A DNA stretch of 37,899 nucleotides, from NCBI GenBank assembly GCA_947461145.1, contig CANHJD010000008.1:1-37899 (forward strand). Direction: 5' to 3'. A program made the position numbers and the translations under genes. This DNA is from Bacteriovoracaceae bacterium (GTDB lineage Bacteria; Bdellovibrionota; Bacteriovoracia; Bacteriovoracales; Bacteriovoracaceae). The notes beneath the pieces are model-generated. The model saw nothing but the letters and a program-made list of their open reading frames with translations, was not told the origin of the DNA and did no database searches. Below are positions 9,401-17,258 of the stretch, one piece after another (position 1 is the first letter of the stretch; each line of letters opens with the position of its first letter).

Positions 9401-10103
9401 AATGACAGTCATTAGTGGCTACAAGAGGAATTGATTGCTCTTTAGCAAAAGCGATGATTTTTCTGTTAACATCAGCTTGCTCAGGGATACCATTCTCTTG
9501 AATCTCAAGATAAAAGTTATCCTGATAGATTTCTCGAAACTTCATAGCAGCTTGATATGCACGCTCATCTTGACCAGTAAATAAATTGTAACCTACTTCA
9601 CCCTTTAAACAAGCCGTTGTAGCGATGAGTCCTTCGGAAAATTCTCTTAAAAGCTCCACATCAGCGCGGGGCTTGTAATAAAATCCTTCTTGGTAGGCCT
9701 TAGAGAGAAGCTTACAAAGATTACGATAACCGGTGATATTTTTACACAGAAGAATCAAGTGATGAATTTGGTGCCTACCCTCAACCTCATCCTGAGAATC
9801 AAGAGTTTTTAAATTTTTAGGTGCTCTTCGATCGTGTCGTGAACCTGGAGTGAAGTATATTTCTGAGCCAAGGATTGGCTTAATCCCAGCAGAAAGCGCA
9901 CGGGTATAAAAATCAATCCCGCCGAACATATTTCCATGATCAGTACAAGCGATTGCAGGCATTTCCAATTCCTTGGCCCGCTTAAATAAGTCACTCAAAC
10001 GGATCGCACCATCTAGTAAGGAGTACTGTGAGTGGAGATGTAAGTGAGTAAAGCTGCCCTTATGGGTGTTTTGAAAATCGCTTCCGATGAAAGGGTTTTT
10101 CAT
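6453..10103 (-). CDS. dnaE: DNA polymerase III alpha subunit
   Basis: Catalytic subunit of the replicative DNA polymerase, 1216 residues, DnaE1-type. Domains in order: PHP domain (HLHSQYSLLDG, ACTDHGNMFG), palm with the catalytic aspartates in PDFDIDFCQDRR, the GPGRGSGAGS nucleotide region, HAAGVI, LYRPGPMGSG, the YQEQVM and SLGQADMLRRAMGKK segments, a helix-hairpin-helix region around GLGAVKGVGEGA, a beta-clamp-binding-like QTSLFD segment, and a C-terminal OB fold. The PHP histidines look intact (HLH, DHG), so residual metal-dependent exonuclease activity is possible, as in many bacteria. ATG at 10103 has GAGGC about ten bases upstream. First gene of a four-gene minus-strand cluster. Confidence 0.98.
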   Translation of the reverse strand: MKNPFIGSDFQNTHKGSFTHLHLHSQYSLLDGAIRLSDLFKRAKELEMPAIACTDHGNMFGGIDFYTRALSAGIKPILGSEIYFTPGSRHDRRAPKNLKTLDSQDEVEGRHQIHHLILLCKNITGYRNLCKLLSKAYQEGFYYKPRADVELLREFSEGLIATTACLKGEVGYNLFTGQDERAYQAAMKFREIYQDNFYLEIQENGIPEQADVNRKIIAFAKEQSIPLVATNDCHYLTRDDSAAQEVLMCIQTGKTLEDEKRMKLTTTEFYFKSAQEMREAFHYIPEACDNTLKIADQCNLEIRWQDEKGKQIYLLPKFEIKTQETEEDYFSRLSLEGLEERFAGPHFKHLREKPNWESEIRPQYLERLNVEVGLIKQMGFTGYFLIVSDFIGWSKASGIPVGPGRGSGAGSIVAYALKITNVDPIPFNLLFERFINPERISMPDFDIDFCQDRRQEVIEYVTKKYGEERVGQIITFGTLSAKAVLRDVSRVFALPYSEADTLAKLVPEELGIELQEAIDKEPKLKELEDNDPKIRRILQIGKRLEGLNRHAGIHAAGVIITNEPLVTYCPLFRGAKGEQVVQFDKDFSEKIGLVKFDFLGLKTLTVISNASKLIQRDLKPDFDIEFIDYHDKDVYQLISEGQTVGVFQLESSGMQDLCKRIKPDSIDDITAINALYRPGPMGSGMHHEFAEIKHGQKPEVYSFEELKPVLKDTYGIIVYQEQVMNIARVVAGYSLGQADMLRRAMGKKKAEEMAMHKEIFRKGAVERGFNEEKAIALFDLMEKFAEYGFNKSHAVAYSVISYQTAFLKKYYPAQFFAALLGTEINNKEKITAYIQEAKDFEIAILPPDVNESLWLFNVIGQTIRFGLGAVKGVGEGAVEDIVRERTENGPFKGFIDFCERVNLKSVNKRVLEALIKVGGFDSCEKFNRKTLLDNMEFIVTFAEKKKEEKLMGQTSLFDMGENSQTSEEQLNISESQEFDEKQKLNHEAELLGIYVSGHPLFRFKDIMTKLTSMSIASIQDLPTVARPEGFNPRMGDEHDPSKRSMVIAGMVSESKVILTKKGDKMAFVTFEDLSGKIECLFFPKVFAEYQQFLTGDDPLILNGVVNLAEDPKKFYPNKISYLKDESDDRVTSVRVNVPVSHLNPHSLSQMKQILLSYRGSVPIHFIFETSEGRARMQLDDNFLVSPSPQMVAKLNELLNTNSVSLIIDGKVEDIRQ

Positions 10104-10308
10104 GCCTAATGCCTCGAGAAAGTAAGAATGTAATGATGAGTTTAGATAACCATTTTTAGACTAAAAAGGCATCTAGATGATGCGTCTAAATAAAGAAAAA
10201 TGCTGCCTCTAATTAGCTGACAGTTTAACGCAGAGCCATCAATGAAATTTAGTCTTTAAAATTCAGCCAGTTCACGATAGGACTAAGGCAATTAAAAGAG
10301 GACTTTGC
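10104..10308. other. Divergent intergenic region between dnaE and mtnB
   Basis: This 205-base gap must hold the promoters of both dnaE (-) and the mtn genes (+). I see no convincing -35/-10 pair on either strand and no SAM riboswitch signature. Apart from the nested inverted repeat listed separately, it is plain AT-rich sequence. Confidence 0.6.
10155..10190. promoter_or_regulatory. Nested inverted repeat between dnaE and mtnB
   Basis: Outer arms tttagac (10155-10161) and gtctaaa (10184-10190) flank an inner hairpin gcatc-tagat-gatgc (10169-10183). The two stems stack on the right side, with a seven-base bulge (taaaaag) on the left. Read on the minus strand, the inner stem is followed by C and five Ts, so it could be a weak attenuator in the dnaE leader. 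Read as DNA, it is a dyad suited to a repressor of either gene. Confidence 0.4.
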
Positions 10309-10941
10309 ATGCTTACAGGCACCAATCAACTACTGGCATCGGAACTTCTGGAAACCATCCATTTTTTCAATAAAAAAGGTTGGTCTCCTGCGACTTCAAC
10401 AAATTACTCGGTAAGATCAACTAAAGCAGATGAATATATCATTTCTCGCTCAGGTGTGGATAAGAGCAGGTTTCAACTCGAAGATCTCATCCTTATTAAT
10501 TCAAAGGCTGAGATTCTTGATCCTTTTAATAAACCCGGAATAAAATCCTCAGCAGAAACCGAAATCCACACATATCTTTTTGAAAAATACCCTGAAATCA
10601 ATTGTGTTCTTCATACTCATTCAGTTCTAGGCACAGTTCTTTCCAGACATTTCGAAAAGGACCAAAAAATTATTTTTGAAGGGTTTGAAATCCAGAAGGG
10701 CCTTGAGGGGAATTTTACCCATGATCTGAAAACAGTCCTACCTATAGTCTCTAATTCTCAACAGATGCCTGATATTTTGAAAAACATGGAGGGACATTTT
10801 ACTCAAAAGCCTACCATTCATGGATTTTTAATTGCAGGCCATGGACTATATACCTGGGGAAGAGACATCGCCACGGCCAAGAGACATATTGAAACTTTTG
10901 AATTTTTATTTGAATGCTTTTACACGATGAGGAAAATTTAA
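10309..10941 (+). CDS. mtnB: Methylthioribulose-1-phosphate dehydratase MtnB
   Basis: Zinc-dependent dehydratase of methionine salvage, converting 5-methylthioribulose 1-phosphate to the 2,3-diketo compound. The protein belongs to the class II aldolase fold: the zinc-binding pair is in LHTHSVLG (about His102 and His104), a third His is in the later AGHGLYTWGRD segment, and the acid in SSAETEIH is in the expected place. Its 210 residues match MtnB. ATG is preceded by AGAGG. The stop shares its last A with the start codon of the dioxygenase gene (TAATG). FucA-type aldolases share the fold, but the neighbours settle the assignment. Confidence 0.95.
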   Translation: MLTGTNQLLASELLETIHFFNKKGWSPATSTNYSVRSTKADEYIISRSGVDKSRFQLEDLILINSKAEILDPFNKPGIKSSAETEIHTYLFEKYPEINCVLHTHSVLGTVLSRHFEKDQKIIFEGFEIQKGLEGNFTHDLKTVLPIVSNSQQMPDILKNMEGHFTQKPTIHGFLIAGHGLYTWGRDIATAKRHIETFEFLFECFYTMRKI

Positions 10942-11468
10942 TGGCGATTTTAACAATTCTAGATCCAATAAAAAAAGTCATCTCTGATCCTGCTGAAATT
11001 AAAACCTATATGAATGCACGAGGTATTGTGTTTGAGCAATGGAAAGCCTCTATCCCCTTAAATGACTCCGATTCTCAAGAGAGGATCCTTGAGGCTTACG
11101 ATCATGAGCTCGGCCCTTACATGAAGAAACATGGCTATATAAATGCCGATGTTATTAATGTTCATAAAGAGACTCCAAACATTGAAATGATCAGAGCAAA
11201 ATTTCTTTCAGAGCACACCCACGCTGAGGATGAAGTTCGCTTTTTTGTTGATGGAGAGGGACAATTCTTCTTTCATCTTTCAGAAAGAGAGGAAGTTTTT
11301 AAATTGCTTTGTGAAAAAGGTGACTTTATATCGGTTCCCAAAGGTTATAAGCATTGGTTTGATCTTGCTCCAAAGTATCATGTTAAAGCAATTAGAGTCT
11401 TTCAAACTCCTGAAGGCTGGGTAGCAAACTATACAAATACCGGAACAGAACAAAAGTATAAAACATGA
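10941..11468 (+). CDS. mtnD: Acireductone dioxygenase MtnD
   Basis: Cupin dioxygenase of methionine salvage. With Fe2+ it converts acireductone to 4-methylthio-2-oxobutyrate and formate; with Ni2+ it gives a dead-end product releasing CO. Metal ligands are visible as HTHAEDE (H92, H94, E98) and the His of GYKHW (H138), counting from MAILTILD. The track ORF begins at 10914, inside mtnB. The ATG at 10941 has GAGGA upstream, overlaps the mtnB stop by one base and yields the usual ~175 residues. It overlaps mtnC by four bases. Confidence 0.95.
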   Translation: MAILTILDPIKKVISDPAEIKTYMNARGIVFEQWKASIPLNDSDSQERILEAYDHELGPYMKKHGYINADVINVHKETPNIEMIRAKFLSEHTHAEDEVRFFVDGEGQFFFHLSEREEVFKLLCEKGDFISVPKGYKHWFDLAPKYHVKAIRVFQTPEGWVANYTNTGTEQKYKT

Positions 11469-12145
11469 TTAAACTTTTTCTTTTTGATATTGAAGGAACT
11501 ACAACGGACATTAATTTTGTCCACAAGGTTCTCTTCCCATACTCTTTTAACTCTCTCGAGAGTTACATCTTAAATCACCAAACTCACTCTGTAGTGGTTA
11601 AGGTCATTGAAGATGTAAAAAAAACCGTTTGGGACGAAGAAGAAAAACAACTTGGTCTTTATGATGTCGTGGCGAAATTAAAAGAATGGGTTACGAATGA
11701 TAGAAAGCACCCAGCTTTAAAAGAAATACAAGGGCTGATTTGGGATGCGGGATATTCGAAGGGCGAATTCAAAGGTCATCTTTATCCTGATGTAAAACCC
11801 TTCTTTACTAAAATTATTTCAACTAAGGCGCTCGTTGGAATTTACTCTTCAGGATCAGTGCATGCCCAAAAACTAATTTTTGGATTTTCAACAGAGGGAG
11901 ATTTAACCCCGATGATTTCTTACTTCTTCGACACTAAAGTTGGAGGAAAAAGGGAAAAAGCTTCTTACGAGAAGATCTCTTTCGAAACCAAGCTTAGTCC
12001 AAATGAAATTCATTTCTTCTCTGATATCCCTGAAGAATTATCGGCGGCGAAAGCAGCAGGCATGTATGTTACCCAGCTTCTTCGAGATGGGACGAAAGCT
12101 TCCGAATTTGAGGGAATAGCAAGCTTTTATTCTCTAATGGACTAA
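11465..12145 (+). CDS. mtnC: Enolase-phosphatase E1 MtnC
   Basis: Bifunctional HAD-family enzyme that enolises and dephosphorylates 2,3-diketo-5-methylthiopentyl 1-phosphate to acireductone, the substrate of MtnD. The HAD nucleophile motif is FDIEGTTTD, motif II is in IYSSGS, the lysine is in TKVGGKREKASY, and the acidic motif is FFSDIPEE. 226 residues is typical. The start overlaps the mtnD stop (ATGA). The stop overlaps the convergent barrel gene by four bases. No methylthioribose kinase or isomerase and no final transaminase is encoded nearby. Confidence 0.95.
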   Translation: MIKLFLFDIEGTTTDINFVHKVLFPYSFNSLESYILNHQTHSVVVKVIEDVKKTVWDEEEKQLGLYDVVAKLKEWVTNDRKHPALKEIQGLIWDAGYSKGEFKGHLYPDVKPFFTKIISTKALVGIYSSGSVHAQKLIFGFSTEGDLTPMISYFFDTKVGGKREKASYEKISFETKLSPNEIHFFSDIPEELSAAKAAGMYVTQLLRDGTKASEFEGIASFYSLMD

Positions 12146-13116
12146 AAACGCCAGAATAGATCGTAGACATAATAATAGCCCTTTTTACCTACTTCGAGAT
12201 TTGAAAAATCTCTTGTCGCAAAACCCAGGCTGGTATGGAAGGAATCCCAGATCCACATGTAGGAAACTGTTCCACCAAAAGTTTGAAGTTCAACATTATA
12301 GGTAGGACCATAGATAATCCGATTCCAATCATTGGTGATATACTCGGTAATGCTTCTTATATCTGAATCCTGAAAAAGCCTTAAACCCTTTGTCGCATGG
12401 GCCTCAGCAAACTGAGGATCCAAAGTAATATTTATCATTAAATGATTTTGAAATTTTGCATTAGCAGGTAATGTGACAACTCCCCCGACTTGCCAAATAT
12501 AATCCCGGCTTTGAATTTTATAAGCACCTAAAGTGTTCATTGTGATTCGGGAATATTTATTTTTTAGAATGCGATATTTAAGTCCGAGGTTAGCATACCC
12601 ATCAAGCCATAGAGCATTCACCATTTTTAGGCCAAAATCATCATTAATTCCATATTGAAGCTGAAAGGGGCTGACAAGAATTTCGTGTTTATCAAGCGGA
12701 TGACCTTCGGCCGTAAAAACTCCAAAATAAGCGAGTTCTTTAAACTTTGCAGGAATACTGCCATCCCCAGATAAGGTCAGAGAAGTGAAACCGGGAACTT
12801 TTTTTTCGTTCATTAAATTAAAATCTAATGGATAGATCAAATCTTTAGTTAAAACTAAAGCATTATCTATAATTTCATCTATGGAAATTAGTGCGATATG
12901 AGGACTTACCTTTAGATCAATTTTTTTAACTACTCCAAAAGCAACCACTCTATTTAGTTGTCTGGAGAAAATGAAAATTCTTTTATTAATCTGAATCTGA
13001 CTAGCATCGTAGATATCAGCAATGATCTCTTGCGGACTATGAATTTCTGTCACCACACCATAGGCAAGAACTTTAAGTGGCAAAACTATCAAGAGAAAAG
13101 TGACAATCAACTTCAT
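12142..13116 (-). CDS. Probable outer-membrane beta-barrel protein, unknown
   Basis: About 324 residues. A signal peptide (MKLIVTFLLIVLPLKVLA) is followed by an N-terminal region of ~90 residues with short beta-strands. A long section of alternating polar and aromatic residues then ends in YYVYDLFWRF, whose terminal Phe and alternating pattern fit the barrel insertion signal. The track ORF starts 15 codons upstream, inside the preceding lipoprotein gene. The ATG at 13116 places the signal peptide at the N-terminus and is preferred, although no good ribosome binding site is seen. It probably forms a two-gene unit with the lipoprotein 11 bases upstream. No family recognised. Confidence 0.65.
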   Translation of the reverse strand: MKLIVTFLLIVLPLKVLAYGVVTEIHSPQEIIADIYDASQIQINKRIFIFSRQLNRVVAFGVVKKIDLKVSPHIALISIDEIIDNALVLTKDLIYPLDFNLMNEKKVPGFTSLTLSGDGSIPAKFKELAYFGVFTAEGHPLDKHEILVSPFQLQYGINDDFGLKMVNALWLDGYANLGLKYRILKNKYSRITMNTLGAYKIQSRDYIWQVGGVVTLPANAKFQNHLMINITLDPQFAEAHATKGLRLFQDSDIRSITEYITNDWNRIIYGPTYNVELQTFGGTVSYMWIWDSFHTSLGFATRDFSNLEVGKKGYYYVYDLFWRF

Positions 13117-13127
13117 ATAAAAAATAA

Positions 13128-13490
13128 TTATTTTTTCTGTTGTTTTCTCGCCGTCCCGCATAGGGTATCGACATCAACACAGGCCTGCGTAAAAATAATG
13201 GTTGTCCACCAAAGCTCAGTAAACTTTGCATCAACAAGATACTCTTTCCCTGGACAAAGTACGTGAACAATCTCTTGGGCGTATCTCTCTTTTTCAACTT
13301 CTGCATTTGAAAAGAAAAGCCATTGATTAAAACATTCGCCCATTTGATCCTTTCCTACCGCCATAATTTGAGTTGAAGGAATGGGCCTTTCATAGGTCTG
13401 CTTATTAAAATCAACTTTTCTTATAAGATCATACGGGACATACTTACGGGTACACGACATAACTAAAAAAAGTAAAAAAAGATTTTTCAT
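13128..13490 (-). CDS. Small cysteine-rich lipoprotein, unknown
   Basis: 120 residues. The N-terminus MKNLFLLFLVMSC is a compact lipoprotein signal with the lipobox LVMSC. The mature part has four further cysteines (GEC, VLC, QAC, TLC), likely two disulfides, and an aromatic stretch ELWWTTIIF before a basic tail. It is followed 11 bases later by the barrel-like gene, so the two may work together at the outer membrane (inference from position only). Confidence 0.65.
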   Translation of the reverse strand: MKNLFLLFLVMSCTRKYVPYDLIRKVDFNKQTYERPIPSTQIMAVGKDQMGECFNQWLFFSNAEVEKERYAQEIVHVLCPGKEYLVDAKFTELWWTTIIFTQACVDVDTLCGTARKQQKK

Positions 13491-13518
13491 ATTTGCTTTT
13501 TATCATAAGGCTTTGAAG

Positions 13519-14178
13519 ATGACGAACCAAATTGCGATTATTGACCCATTTGTTAAAAGCCCGGCCATAAATTGTTTTAATAACTTAGTAAATCTTCTAG
13601 AAATTAGGGCCACGTATCATGTCCCTGCCCTTTTAGGCTTAGACAGCTTAATAAGTGAATCTTTAAATACTCAGGCCTATATCGTTCTTGGTTCGGCATC
13701 TCATGTGCATGAAAATCTTATTTGGCACAGACCACTTGCAGATTTTTTAATGAGTGAACTCGCGAAAAATAAACCTCTTTTAGGATGCTGCTTTGGTCAT
13801 CAGCTTATCTGTCACGCATTTGGAGCGAAGGTAGATTATTATAAAGATGAAGCGACTAAACTTTCAGGTGGACGTGAAATCACTGTGACTGAGGATTTTT
13901 GGAATTTCACAAAAGGCGAGAAGTTTTATCTAGGGGTGACTCACAAGCAGGTTGTCAATGACCTTCCAGAATGCTTATCCGAAGTTGGAGTAGGACTTTC
14001 AAATGATATCGTCATTCATAAAACCCTTCCCTTTATGGGAACTCAGGCCCACCCGGAAGCGTCACTATCATTTTGCCAGACGGATATTAAAGATTTAAAA
14101 AATGAAGAAATTTCAAAGCTTCAAAAAAGTGGCGAAAAACTTATCAAAAAATTCTTCCACCACTTTGATTTAATTTAA
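13519..14178 (+). CDS. Stand-alone class I glutamine amidotransferase-like protein
   Basis: About 219 residues of the class I glutamine amidotransferase fold. The nucleophile elbow is GCCFGHQ (Cys91 from MTNQ), followed by LICHAFGA, and the His-Glu pair is in QAHPEAS. Such proteins release ammonia from glutamine or act as gamma-glutamyl hydrolases; no synthetase domain is fused. The track ORF starts at TTG 13513. ATG 13519 has AAGG eight bases upstream and is preferred. It lies three bases from the convergent guaA stop, but the opposite orientation argues against its being a GMP synthetase subunit. Substrate unknown. Confidence 0.85.
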   Translation: MTNQIAIIDPFVKSPAINCFNNLVNLLEIRATYHVPALLGLDSLISESLNTQAYIVLGSASHVHENLIWHRPLADFLMSELAKNKPLLGCCFGHQLICHAFGAKVDYYKDEATKLSGGREITVTEDFWNFTKGEKFYLGVTHKQVVNDLPECLSEVGVGLSNDIVIHKTLPFMGTQAHPEASLSFCQTDIKDLKNEEISKLQKSGEKLIKKFFHHFDLI

Positions 14179-14181
14179 AAT

Positions 14182-15729
14182 TTATTCCCACTCAATTGTC
14201 CCAGGGGGTTTTGAGGTAATATCGTAAACAACACGAGTAATTCCCTTAACCTCATTACAAATTCGAGAAGAAACTCTATTTAGAAAACTCCATGGGAGCT
14301 CTGTCACGGAAGCAGTCATTCCATCCTGAGAATTGACCATCCTTAAAGCGATCACTTCTTCATAGGCCCTACCATCACCTTTTACCCCCACAGTTTTCAC
14401 AGGTAAAAGTACAGTAAATGCCTGCCAGGTCGAATCATAAAGATTATGCTGTTTCAATTCCTCAAAAAGAATTTGATCAGACTCCTGAACTTTTCTGATG
14501 GAGTCACGAGATAACTGGCCCAAGACTCTCACTCCAATTCCTGGTCCAGGGAAAGGATGACGAAAAACCCAATCACGCTCAAGACCAAGTTGTAAACCAA
14601 TGGCACGCACTTCATCCTTAAAAAGAAAACGAAGTGGCTCTAGAAGTTTTAACTTCATTCTCTCCGGAAGGCCTCCCACATTGTGATGGGATTTAATTGT
14701 CACAGATTTTCCGCCCTTTTTATGAGGAGAGATTGACTCAATCACATCTGGATAAAGAGTTCCTTGAAGAAGGTACTCGAATTTAATGCCATGATTTTTT
14801 TCAAATTCATGAACCTTTGCTTCAAACACTTCAATAAAAGTTTTACCAATTGTTTTTCTTTTATGTTCAGGATCTTGATCATTTTTTAAAGCTTCAAGAA
14901 AAAGCTCCGTCGCATCAATAATTTCAATATTAAGAGTCGTTTTCTTTTTTAACATTTCAATTGTATGCAAGTCTTGTGGGCGAAGAAGGCCATTGTTGAC
15001 GAAAAAACAATAAATGTCTTTGCCAATAACTTTTTCAACAAGTGTTGCTGCAACAAGTGAATCAACTCCACCTGAAAAGGCACATAACACTTTTGAACCT
15101 TTCACTTTTTGGACTTCTTCAAGGCAACTCTCCATCATGGTTTTTGACGACCAGTCCGAAGTTAATCCTGCAACATTCTGTAAAAAAAATGAAAGAATGT
15201 CTCTACCATGAACTGTGTGATGAACCTCTGGATGAAATTGTAGCCCCAAAATTGGACGCAACTCATGTTTAATTCCGGCCACAAGTCCATTTTCGCTTTC
15301 AAAAATTTGTTTAAAATTGTTTGGAAGTACACTCACATGATCCGAGTGACTCATCCACACATCAGTTTCCTGAGGGCAGCCAGGAATGAGAAATCCCTTA
15401 ACTGTTTTTAGCTTCGCAAGCCCGTATTCGCCCTGAATTCCTTTCTCAACTCTTCCTCCAAAAAACTGTCCAAGAATCTGCATCCCGTAACAAATTCCGA
15501 GTACAGGTAATTTTTGATCAAGAAAAAAAGGGCTATAGTCCGTGGTATCCTCAAAAACAGATTGAGGGCCTCCAGATAAAACAATAGCTTTGGGTTTTTC
15601 AGTCTTCAATCTCTCAACCCCATCCTCTACAGTCATGATTTCAGAGGTAAAACCAAGTTCTCTGAATTTACGGGTAATAAGCTGAGTATATTGAGAACCG
15701 AAATCTACAATCCAAATTGAACTTTTCAT
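14182..15729 (-). CDS. guaA: GMP synthase (glutamine-hydrolysing)
   Basis: Converts XMP to GMP using glutamine and ATP. The N-terminal amidotransferase has LSGGPQSV, GICYGMQ (Cys80) and FHPEVHHT. The ATP pyrophosphatase domain has the P-loop FSGGVDS, and the C-terminal dimerisation domain ends with the family hallmark DITSKPPGTIEWE. 515 residues is normal. The ATG lies two bases after the guaB stop, so guaBA is one operon making GMP from IMP. Confidence 0.98.
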   Translation of the reverse strand: MKSSIWIVDFGSQYTQLITRKFRELGFTSEIMTVEDGVERLKTEKPKAIVLSGGPQSVFEDTTDYSPFFLDQKLPVLGICYGMQILGQFFGGRVEKGIQGEYGLAKLKTVKGFLIPGCPQETDVWMSHSDHVSVLPNNFKQIFESENGLVAGIKHELRPILGLQFHPEVHHTVHGRDILSFFLQNVAGLTSDWSSKTMMESCLEEVQKVKGSKVLCAFSGGVDSLVAATLVEKVIGKDIYCFFVNNGLLRPQDLHTIEMLKKKTTLNIEIIDATELFLEALKNDQDPEHKRKTIGKTFIEVFEAKVHEFEKNHGIKFEYLLQGTLYPDVIESISPHKKGGKSVTIKSHHNVGGLPERMKLKLLEPLRFLFKDEVRAIGLQLGLERDWVFRHPFPGPGIGVRVLGQLSRDSIRKVQESDQILFEELKQHNLYDSTWQAFTVLLPVKTVGVKGDGRAYEEVIALRMVNSQDGMTASVTELPWSFLNRVSSRICNEVKGITRVVYDITSKPPGTIEWE

Positions 15730-15731
15730 TT

Positions 15732-17195
15732 TTATACCTGTCGATAGTTAGGAGCTTCTTTTGTCACAATCACATCGTGGGGATGAGATTCTTTCAATGA
15801 AGCTGACGTAATTTTAACAAATTTAGCTCTCTCTTTGAGAAGCCCCATGTTCTGTGCTCCCACATATCCCATTCCAGCACGAACTCCACCCACTAACTGA
15901 AAAAGATTACTTGAAAGAGATCCTCGATAAGGTACTTGCCCCTCAATCCCCTCGGGAACAAGCTTAGAAACTTCTTCTACAGCGCTTTGGCCATAACGAT
16001 CTTTTGACCCTCTCTCCATGGCACCCATAGAACCCATTCCGCGATACATTTTATAAGCTCTGCCCTGGTAAAGCACCATTTCACCTGGAGTTTCATCGCA
16101 ACCAGCAAAGAGGGAGCCAATCATCACTGAACTCGCACCACCCGCAAGGGCTTTCATAATATCACCAGAAAATTTAATTCCTCCATCCGCAATAAAAGGA
16201 ATCCCCGCTTTGTCACACGGAACTCGGCAATCAAAGATGGCCTGCATTTGGGGGACTCCGATCCCTGCGATGACTCTGGTGGTGCAAATGGAGCCTGGAC
16301 CGATTCCCACCTTAATTCCATCTACTCCTGCAGCAATTAGATCTTCACAGGCCTTCGCAGTTGCCACATTACCGGCCACAACATCCACATCAGCATTAAG
16401 CGCTTTAATAGTCTTAACCATTTCTATAACACCCTTTGAATGTCCATGAGCGGTATCAATGACGATGGCATCCACTTGCGCCTTCAGAAGTGCCTCGACT
16501 CGCTTCAACTCTTTTTCACCGACTCCACAGGCAGCGGCTACTCGAAGTCGACCGTACTTATCTTTATTAGCGTTTGGGTAAGCGATCGTTTTCTCGATAT
16601 CCTTAATTGTGATAAGCCCCTTAAGTTTTCCGTCAGCAGCTACGACAGGAAGCTTTTCTACTCTGTGATGGTGAAGAATTTCTTTAGCTTTCTCAAAACT
16701 TGTCCCCTCAGGAGCAGTGACAAGATTTTTTGAAGTCATGACATCTTTAACTTTTTTATTTGTATTCGTTACAAAGCGAAGATCTCTATTTGTGATGATA
16801 CCTACTAATTTTTTATCATTGTCGATAACAGGGAATCCTGAAATTTTAAACTTTTTCATTAAATCAAAGAGCGAAGAAATTGATTCATCAGGTGTCACAG
16901 TGAAGGGATCGAGAATCATTCCTGATTCATATTTTTTAACCTTCTCAACTTCAAACGCCTGCTCATCAGGAGTAAGATTTTTATGAATCACACCAATCCC
17001 ACCTTCTTGTGCCATGACGATAGCCGTCCGGGACTCTGTGACGGTATCCATCGCCGAGGAGGCAATGGGGATATTCATGCTGATATTTCGAGAAAACCGA
17101 GTTTTTAATTCAACTTCTGTGGGAAGAACTTCTGAATAATTTGGAACGATAAGAACATCATCATAAGTAAGAGCTGTATCTGTCGTATAAAACAT
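15732..17195 (-). CDS. guaB: IMP dehydrogenase
   Basis: NAD-dependent oxidation of IMP to XMP, the committed step of guanine nucleotide synthesis. The TIM barrel carries the catalytic loop GPGSICTTR, the mobile flap with [10 protein letters not shown] and the DRYGQ segment. Two CBS domains are inserted near residues 90-205 ([18 protein letters not shown], then [18 protein letters not shown]) and probably sense adenine or guanine nucleotides, as in other bacteria. The track ORF starts at TTG 17219. ATG 17195 has AAAGGA seven bases upstream and gives the canonical start [14 protein letters not shown]. That ribosome binding site lies within a perfect hairpin (separate entry). Confidence 0.97.
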   Translation of the reverse strand: MFYTTDTALTYDDVLIVPNYSEVLPTEVELKTRFSRNISMNIPIASSAMDTVTESRTAIVMAQEGGIGVIHKNLTPDEQAFEVEKVKKYESGMILDPFTVTPDESISSLFDLMKKFKISGFPVIDNDKKLVGIITNRDLRFVTNTNKKVKDVMTSKNLVTAPEGTSFEKAKEILHHHRVEKLPVVAADGKLKGLITIKDIEKTIAYPNANKDKYGRLRVAAACGVGEKELKRVEALLKAQVDAIVIDTAHGHSKGVIEMVKTIKALNADVDVVAGNVATAKACEDLIAAGVDGIKVGIGPGSICTTRVIAGIGVPQMQAIFDCRVPCDKAGIPFIADGGIKFSGDIMKALAGGASSVMIGSLFAGCDETPGEMVLYQGRAYKMYRGMGSMGAMERGSKDRYGQSAVEEVSKLVPEGIEGQVPYRGSLSSNLFQLVGGVRAGMGYVGAQNMGLLKERAKFVKITSASLKESHPHDVIVTKEAPNYRQV

Positions 17196-17200
17196 AGAGT

Positions 17201-17226
17201 TATCCTTTTGAATAATCAAAAGGATA
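17201..17226 (-). promoter_or_regulatory. Perfect hairpin covering the guaB ribosome binding site
   Basis: Ten-base perfect arms TATCCTTTTG and CAAAAGGATA (minus strand) surround a six-base loop. The 3' arm contains the guaB Shine-Dalgarno (AAAGGA), and the start codon follows five bases after the arm. In the mRNA the site would be paired with a UCCUUUU anti-Shine-Dalgarno, which would limit initiation. As DNA it is a 26-bp operator-like palindrome. No U-run follows, so it is not a standard terminator. Confidence 0.65.
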
Positions 17227-17258
17227 GCCGATTTATCTATTTTTTGCAGTTATTTAAA

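Noticed and set aside
10104-10308. A SAM riboswitch upstream of the methionine salvage genes
   Set aside because: None of the conserved SAM-I or SAM-II core sequences is visible and the only structure is the simple nested dyad.
13073-13306. Alternative minus-strand ORF across the lipoprotein/barrel junction
   Set aside because: It is a different frame of two genes that both have clear signal peptides.
17196-17219. TTG start for guaB at 17219
   Set aside because: It lies inside the hairpin loop region, lacks a ribosome binding site, and adds eight residues not typical of IMP dehydrogenase.
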